NCBI GenBank assembly: GCA_002305915.1 | Contig: DBRJ01000033.1 | Location: forward strand, 1 to 5,320 | Direction: 5' to 3' | Origin: Pelotomaculum sp. UBA1371 | Lineage (GTDB): Bacteria > Bacillota > Desulfotomaculia > Desulfotomaculales > Pelotomaculaceae | Length of the DNA: 5,320 nt | Shown here: positions 1-2,373 of the stretch, one piece after another | How positions within the stretch are numbered: the first letter of the stretch is position 1 | Layout of the letters: each line of letters begins with the position of its first letter | The notes under the pieces: model-generated | What the model was told of the DNA's origin: nothing | The model's database searches: none | What the model saw: only the letters and a program-made list of their open reading frames with translations | Program-made: the position numbers and the translations under genes

Positions 1-429
1 ATCTTTCCGCTGCCGGACTGCGTGCTCTTCGGCACCGACAGTTCACCCAACGGTATCCTGCGCTACAACCGGGCAGGCAAGTCCAACCCGCCGGTTATTG
101 AGGTCGCCTACCGGATCGACGATTCGCCCCGCCTGACCTATAATGCCAAACTGGCCTTCCAGAGCAGGCAGCCGGGCGCACCCGCCTTCTTTCCCTATAT
201 CGTCAAGGTCTCCAGCGGGCAGCTGCCCGGGTTGGTCATCGCCACCCTGGACGGTTTCACTTTTTTTGAGGTGTTCCGGGATTCAATCAGCTACGAAGTG
301 CAGAAAGGAGTCTTCAACCTTCTGGGGCCCACTAACAAAGGAAAACTGATCGGCCTTCTCTACGACGGCAGGCAGCAGTCCTACAGCCTCATTAAAGCGG
401 ACGCGCAGAAATGGGTGGAACCGGAATAA
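1..429 (+). CDS. Hypothetical protein, C-terminal fragment (5' end outside window)
   Basis: The reading frame is open from base 1 to a TAA at 427-429, giving 142 visible residues. It continues beyond the left edge, because the frame is open upstream of the first possible start, a GTG at 22 with no ribosome binding site. I do not recognise the family. The visible part looks like a soluble beta-rich domain: alternating hydrophobic and polar stretches such as PGLVIATLDGFTFFEVF and KLIGLLYDGRQQSYSLI, no cysteine-rich motif, no membrane segment, and a short hydrophilic tail ending KWVEPE. Repeated 'GLxxATLDG' and 'GLLYDGR' turns could fit beta-propeller or VCBS-like blades, but this is only a shape impression. 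GC content is moderately high, like treY and unlike the AT-rich DNA that follows. The coding nature is well supported by the long in-frame, codon-biased stretch; the function is unknown. Confidence 0.75.
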   Translation: MFPLPDCVLFGTDSSPNGILRYNRAGKSNPPVIEVAYRIDDSPRLTYNAKLAFQSRQPGAPAFFPYIVKVSSGQLPGLVIATLDGFTFFEVFRDSISYEVQKGVFNLLGPTNKGKLIGLLYDGRQQSYSLIKADAQKWVEPE

Positions 430-458
430 GCAGGAAGCAGAAGGGATAGACAGGTTCA

Positions 459-489
459 ACAGCATCTGCGGGCGCCCGGGCTGTTTGTT
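459..489 (+). terminator. Possible weak terminator after the left gene
   Basis: ACAGC at 459-463 can pair with GCTGT at 480-484. Inside it lies the palindrome CGGGCGCCCG at 469-478. The structure is followed by TTTGTT. It stands 30 bases after the stop codon of the left gene, the expected place, but the stem is interrupted and the T run is short. Confidence 0.25.
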
Positions 490-548
490 AACAATCACCG
501 GGAATGTCAGGGATGAAATATGAAAGAGAAGGTTTTATTCCTAATTAA

Positions 549-697
549 GGAAGGGTTAATTGATATATAGAAGGGTTGGTAATTAAAAAGGTGGATATTA
601 AATAAGGTAGATAATTGAGAAGGGTGGATAATGGATAAGTCGATATCAGTATGGGTGGATTATAAGGAAAAGCCGATAATAAGGATGGGTGGATAAT
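549..697. repeat. Degenerate GGGTGGATAAT repeat array, about 16-nt period
   Basis: Related units appear at 574-583 (GGTTGGTAAT), 590-599, 606-615, 623-632, 654-662 and 688-697. A weaker unit, GGGTTAAT, is at 553-560. Two units, at 622-632 and 687-697, are the identical 11-mer GGGTGGATAAT. Unit starts are spaced 16, 16, 17, 31 and 34 nt, that is about one or two times 16. On the minus strand the core reads TTATCCACC, one base from the DnaA box TTATCCACA. The array is purine-rich on the plus strand and non-coding. Function unknown. Confidence 0.6.
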
Positions 698-699
698 AG

Positions 700-731
700 A
701 AGGGCCGCCTGCTGTAATGCAGGCGGCCCTT
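700..731. terminator. Strong GC-rich hairpin, possible terminator
   Basis: AGGGCCGCCTGC at 701-712 pairs perfectly with 719-730 around the six-base loop TGTAAT; A700-T731 extends the stem to 13 bp. Only three T follow on the plus strand and the minus strand has no T run. It is therefore not a textbook intrinsic terminator. It is 270 bases beyond the nearest upstream stop codon. It may end a transcript through the repeat array or be the base of a small RNA. Confidence 0.4.
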
Positions 732-954
732 TGCGGGATGCAGATAATAACAGCATGTTTTTTCAAGGAGATGCTTACGCCATTTCAACCTGTCCGGATT
801 ACCCGGTAGGTCGGGCTCATTTAGCATTTTAGTATGGGCACGTGGTGTATCTACACTACCTGGCTCAATTCTACGCCTCAAAATGGGATATATTAGAAAT
901 AAAGTTAACTGACAGTCAATTAAGCATATGTAATAATTTGTTGGGGCTGAAAGT

Positions 955-1007
955 AAAACAGGGTATTTCGCCCGTAGAGTTGATGCGGGGCTTTTTTCAA
1001 CTGTTTT
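955..1007 (+). terminator. Nested terminator-like structure upstream of the Spo0E-like gene
   Basis: AAAACAG at 955-961 pairs with CTGTTTT at 1001-1007. Inside it, GCCC at 970-973 pairs with GGGC at 988-991 (with G987 bulged, the stem extends by GTA/TGC pairing) and is followed by six T at 992-997. This resembles an intrinsic terminator with an imperfect stem. It lies about 30 bases before the SigH-like promoter and could insulate it from upstream transcription. No riboswitch family that I know is visible here. Confidence 0.3.
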
Positions 1008-1035
1008 AAAATATTTTATAAATATTACTATTTTG

Positions 1036-1065
1036 GCAGGAAAAAACATTGTTCTTCAAGAATAA
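1036..1065 (+). promoter_or_regulatory. SigH-like promoter for the Spo0E-like gene
   Basis: GCAGGAAAA at 1036-1044 fits the Bacillus SigH -35 consensus RNAGGAWWW at every position. After a 12-bp spacer, CAAGAATAA at 1057-1065 fits the -10 consensus RNNGAATWW except for C in place of the first purine. The predicted transcript start is near 1072, about 70 bases before the coding start. SigH is the transition-phase sigma factor of spore formers, which suits a sporulation regulator. Confidence 0.5.
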
Positions 1066-1073
1066 CAATTTTT

Positions 1074-1102
1074 AGATATATTTTATTTCAGATATATTTT
1101 AT
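1074..1102. repeat. 13-bp direct repeat in the Spo0E-like leader
   Basis: AGATATATTTTAT occurs exactly at 1074-1086 and again at 1090-1102, a 16-nt period with TTC between the copies. It lies just after the predicted SigH start and contains TATATT, which could serve as a -10 element or a repressor site. It may also be simple AT-rich sequence. Confidence 0.4.
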
Positions 1103-1138
1103 GTTAATTTTTGTAAGATAGATACATTCTACGGGTGG

Positions 1139-1390
1139 GTGATTGAGTTGTCATATTCAGAATTGCTTGTGAGTATTGAAAACCTCCGCTTAAGATTGCA
1201 TAATCTTATTGATGACGGTTTTACGTATTCGGAGGTGTTGAAGGTCAGCCAGGAGTTGGACAAGTTAATTGTGGAGTATCATCGGGTGTATTCCCTGTCA
1301 GGTGGCAGGGATGAAGGAGGACAGTTCCCCTGTCACCTTAGAGAAAAATGTTACAGGGGACGTTTACTTTTCGACATAGCCAATTTGTAA
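1139..1390 (+). CDS. Spo0E-like sporulation regulatory aspartyl phosphatase
   Basis: Spo0E-family proteins are small two-helix phosphatases that dephosphorylate the aspartate of Spo0A~P and delay sporulation in the cytoplasm. The visible pattern fits: an amphipathic helix around residues 8-24 (SIENLRLRLHNLI), a short loop (DDGFTYSEV), then a second helix with the family signature SQELD at 37-41 followed by KLIVEYH. The core ends near residue 50, the usual family length. The remaining 30 residues look unrelated, and residues 54-67 are encoded by a hairpin repeat (1300-1338). Start: the GTG at 1139 sits directly on the GGGTGG and so lacks a spaced ribosome binding site. A TTG at 1148, three codons in, is better spaced from GGTGGGTGAT (1134-1143) and may be the real start. 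A SigH-like promoter lies upstream; a weak AT-rich hairpin (1397-1416) followed by seven T lies after the stop. Confidence 0.85.
   Translation: MIELSYSELLVSIENLRLRLHNLIDDGFTYSEVLKVSQELDKLIVEYHRVYSLSGGRDEGGQFPCHLREKCYRGRLLFDIANL
1300..1338 (+). repeat. Hairpin repeat inside the Spo0E-like coding end
   Basis: AGGTGGCAGGG at 1300-1310 pairs with CCCTGTCACCT at 1328-1338: 11 pairs, one of them G-T. The 17-base loop contains GGAGGACAGTTC. This core resembles the GGAGACGGTTCTC and GGGGACGGTTCTT cores of the repeats in treY, so I place it in the same broad family with different arms. A partial echo, ACAGGGGACG, follows at 1353-1362. The repeat encodes residues 54-67 of the Spo0E-like protein. Confidence 0.55.
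1370..1376 (-). promoter_or_regulatory. Possible Spo0A box
   Basis: TTCGACA on the plus strand reads TGTCGAA on the minus strand, the 7-base Spo0A-box core. It lies in the last codons of the Spo0E-like gene, 55 bases before the -35 element of the zinc-ribbon gene. A single 7-mer can easily arise by chance, and another copy at 4963-4969 inside treY shows this. Confidence 0.2.
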
Positions 1391-1430
1391 ATTTGTAACA
1401 TTTGTAGTAAAATGTTGTTATAAGATTTTT

Positions 1431-1459
1431 TTGGTAATTTTGTGCCGCCGTTTTATAAT
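1431..1459 (+). promoter_or_regulatory. SigA-type promoter for the zinc-ribbon gene
   Basis: TTGGTA at 1431-1436 (four of six matches to TTGACA) and a perfect TATAAT at 1454-1459 are separated by exactly 17 bp. Transcription would begin near 1466, leaving a leader of about 37 bases to the ATG at 1503. This suggests the zinc-ribbon gene is transcribed independently of the Spo0E-like gene. Confidence 0.65.
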
Positions 1460-1502
1460 ATATTGTGGCAAAATATGTTGTAAGATACTTGGGGGTGTTG
1501 AT

Positions 1503-1793
1503 ATGAAAAGCTGTCCTGTATGTTCTATCCCTATGGATGAAGTAAAAAAATCAGGAGTACTCATTGATGTTTGCCCGAGTTGTAAAGGAGTCTGGCTTGA
1601 CCGCGGAGAACTAACCAGGCTTTTAGAGAACATCAAGACGTACCGGGATGAGGAATATGATTACGACGACAGGTCCCGGGACCGCGACCGTGATTATTAC
1701 GGAAGAGATGACAGGAAATATGATAAAGACTACTATAAGCATAAAAAAAAGAAGCGCGGCATATTCGGGATGCTGGAGGACATCTTCGATTAG
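1503..1793 (+). CDS. TFIIB-type zinc-ribbon protein with charged low-complexity tail
   Basis: A 96-residue protein. Residues 1-42 form a zf-TFIIB-type zinc ribbon. C4-P-V-C7 and C24-P-S-C27 would bind one zinc, and the second knuckle runs into GVWLDRGEL (29-37), the family hallmark. Residues 47-80 are a low-complexity run dominated by Asp, Arg and Tyr (for example RDRDRDYYGRDD), probably disordered. A basic patch KHKKKKR (79-85) follows, then a short amphipathic end GIFGMLEDIFD, which resembles the 'FLxxLFDF' ends I know from this family. The exact role of these small proteins is not established; nucleic acid or protein binding is inferred. The ATG at 1503 is chosen because GGGGGTG (1491-1497) precedes it at suitable distance and the zinc ribbon begins at once; in-frame codons upstream overlap the promoter. 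A strong terminator begins 8 bases after the stop, so the gene is probably monocistronic. Confidence 0.88.
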   Translation: MKSCPVCSIPMDEVKKSGVLIDVCPSCKGVWLDRGELTRLLENIKTYRDEEYDYDDRSRDRDRDYYGRDDRKYDKDYYKHKKKKRGIFGMLEDIFD

Positions 1794-1800
1794 TCACAGA

Positions 1801-1828
1801 CCCCACGGCTTTAGCCGGGGGTTTTTTT
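1801..1828 (+). terminator. Rho-independent terminator of the zinc-ribbon gene
   Basis: CCCC (1801-1804) and CGGC (1806-1809) pair with GCCG (1814-1817) and GGGG (1818-1821), with A1805 bulged and loop TTTA. Seven T follow at 1822-1828. This is a standard intrinsic terminator just after the stop codon at 1793. Confidence 0.9.
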
Positions 1829-1865
1829 ATAAACCCGACTATGACCAGCCCCAGGATTTTGGGAT

Positions 1866-1895
1866 TTGGGATTAGATTAAATAATCCTGTAATAT
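1866..1895 (+). promoter_or_regulatory. Candidate promoter of the cysteine-rich gene, with a palindrome in the spacer
   Basis: TTGGGA at 1866-1871 and TAATAT at 1890-1895 are separated by 18 bp. GGATTA (1869-1874) and TAATCC (1882-1887) form an inverted repeat with a seven-base gap that covers part of the -35 and most of the spacer, a typical operator position. Just upstream are near-heptad repeats GGATTTT, GGGATTT, GGGATTA (1854-1874). The preceding terminator means this gene needs its own promoter, and this is the best candidate. Confidence 0.4.
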
Positions 1896-1925
1896 TAAAT
1901 ATTAAAGGTTTTGGAGGTAATTGTT

Positions 1926-2222
1926 ATGCAAAAAGGACATGGAGTTGAACATTTTCTTGCCAAAATTAAAGAATGGGAGTACTGTTATTGTTCAGACTGT
2001 AAAAGAATAAGGTTCAGTTCCGAGCTGGAAGCGACAAATGAAGGAATTCGCTGTTCCAAATGCAAAGGTTATAACCTGGAAGCTCCTGACTGGGTAAGAT
2101 GTCCTCACCACAAAGATTCTGTTGTTAAATGTCCCCGGGGCGGCAAGGGGATAGTCAAGACGAAACATGGATCCGAATGTAAGGACAATTGCTATTTCCG
2201 GATACCTGAAGCTAAAGCTTGA
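1926..2222 (+). CDS. Cysteine-rich small protein, probable zinc binder (family not recognised)
   Basis: A 98-residue protein that I do not recognise. It has nine cysteines (20, 22, 25, 43, 46, 59, 69, 85, 89). CYCSDC (20-25) and CSKC (43-46) look like two zinc knuckles 17 residues apart, forming one zinc ribbon. The second half has CPHH (59-62), a lone C69 in KCPRGGKG, and C85-x3-C89, which could make a second metal site; H61, H62 and H81 are extra candidate ligands. There is no signal peptide or membrane segment, so it should be cytoplasmic, and many Lys/Arg residues leave room for nucleic acid contact. The ATG at 1926 is chosen because GGAGGT (1913-1918) lies seven bases before it. It is bracketed by terminators at 1801-1828 and 2261-2288, so it is a single-gene unit. 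It faces treY tail to tail with 122 bases between. Confidence 0.82.
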   Translation: MQKGHGVEHFLAKIKEWEYCYCSDCKRIRFSSELEATNEGIRCSKCKGYNLEAPDWVRCPHHKDSVVKCPRGGKGIVKTKHGSECKDNCYFRIPEAKA

Positions 2223-2260
2223 GTTTACATGGTATTATAAGTTTTTTTGCAAGAGATTTT

Positions 2261-2288
2261 AGGCCTGCATGATATGCAGGCCTTTTTT
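2261..2288 (+). terminator. Rho-independent terminator between convergent genes
   Basis: AGGCCTGCAT (2261-2270) pairs perfectly with ATGCAGGCCT (2274-2283) around a three-base loop, and six T run from 2283 to 2288. It ends the cysteine-rich gene. Read from the minus strand the same hairpin is followed by TAAAATC, a poor tail, so it is at best a weak terminator for treY. Confidence 0.9.
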
Positions 2289-2299
2289 GAGTAAGAAGA

Positions 2300-2330
2300 G
2301 GGAAGCAAGAGAACCGTCCCCCTGCTTCCC
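2300..2330 (-). repeat. Hairpin repeat copy 1, just after the treY stop
   Basis: GGGAAGCA (2300-2307) pairs with TGCTTCCC (2323-2330) around a 15-base loop containing AGAACCGTCCCC. On the minus strand the core reads GGGGACGGTTCT, the signature of this family. The repeat sits 15 bases beyond the treY stop, between it and the shared terminator. Its core runs opposite to the cores of the two copies inside treY. Confidence 0.75.
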
Positions 2331-2333
2331 TTA

Positions 2334-2373
2334 CGAAGGCAGACTCACGTACGGTCCGGGGTCAGCAGGGCGG
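2334..2373. repeat. 40-nt module, copy A (contains the treY stop codon)
   Basis: This segment matches 2597-2636 at 31 of 40 positions without gaps, including an exact 13-base match (2358-2370, GGGGTCAGCAGGG with flanks). Both modules lie directly beside a hairpin repeat on the same side. In this copy the minus strand encodes the last TreY residues ALLTPDRT and the TGA stop (2345-2347). Confidence 0.65.

Larger units (their letters stand above)
430..1138. other. Long intergenic region without a convincing gene
   Basis: About 700 bases between the left partial gene and the Spo0E-like gene. No frame on either strand has a start, ribosome binding site and protein-like sequence together. From left to right it holds a GC-rich palindrome at 469-478 (possible weak terminator of the left gene), a degenerate repeat array at about 549-697, a strong hairpin at 700-731, a more GC-rich patch at 759-878, a terminator-like structure at 955-1007, a SigH-like promoter at 1036-1065 and a 13-bp direct repeat at 1074-1102. 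The rest is plain AT-rich sequence. Confidence 0.7.

Noticed and set aside
521..556. Very short frame starting ATGAAATATGAA after the left gene
   Set aside because: It encodes only 11 residues with no strong ribosome binding site or known leader-peptide pattern.
549..697. Could the repeat array be a CRISPR?
   Set aside because: Units are only about 11 nt, degenerate and spaced 16-34 nt, with no unique spacers of uniform length and no cas genes.
549..697. Could the near-DnaA boxes mark oriC?
   Set aside because: No dnaA, dnaN or other origin-linked gene is nearby, no box is an exact match, and no separate unwinding element can be assigned.
545..766. Open frame of 73 codons on the minus strand over the repeat array
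   Set aside because: Its sequence is just the degenerate repeats and the hairpin read as codons (repeated PSI/LIST-like segments), without a start signal.
660..1049. Open frame of 129 codons on the minus strand in the intergenic region
   Set aside because: The frame begins with hydrophobic AT-rich nonsense, ends in translated hairpin and repeat sequence, and has no good start. Only the central patch (759-878) is protein-like, so it is reported as a possible relic rather than a gene.
1648..1875. Open frame of 75 codons on the plus strand overlapping the zinc-ribbon gene
   Set aside because: It runs out of phase through the low-complexity tail of the zinc-ribbon gene and straight across the strong terminator.
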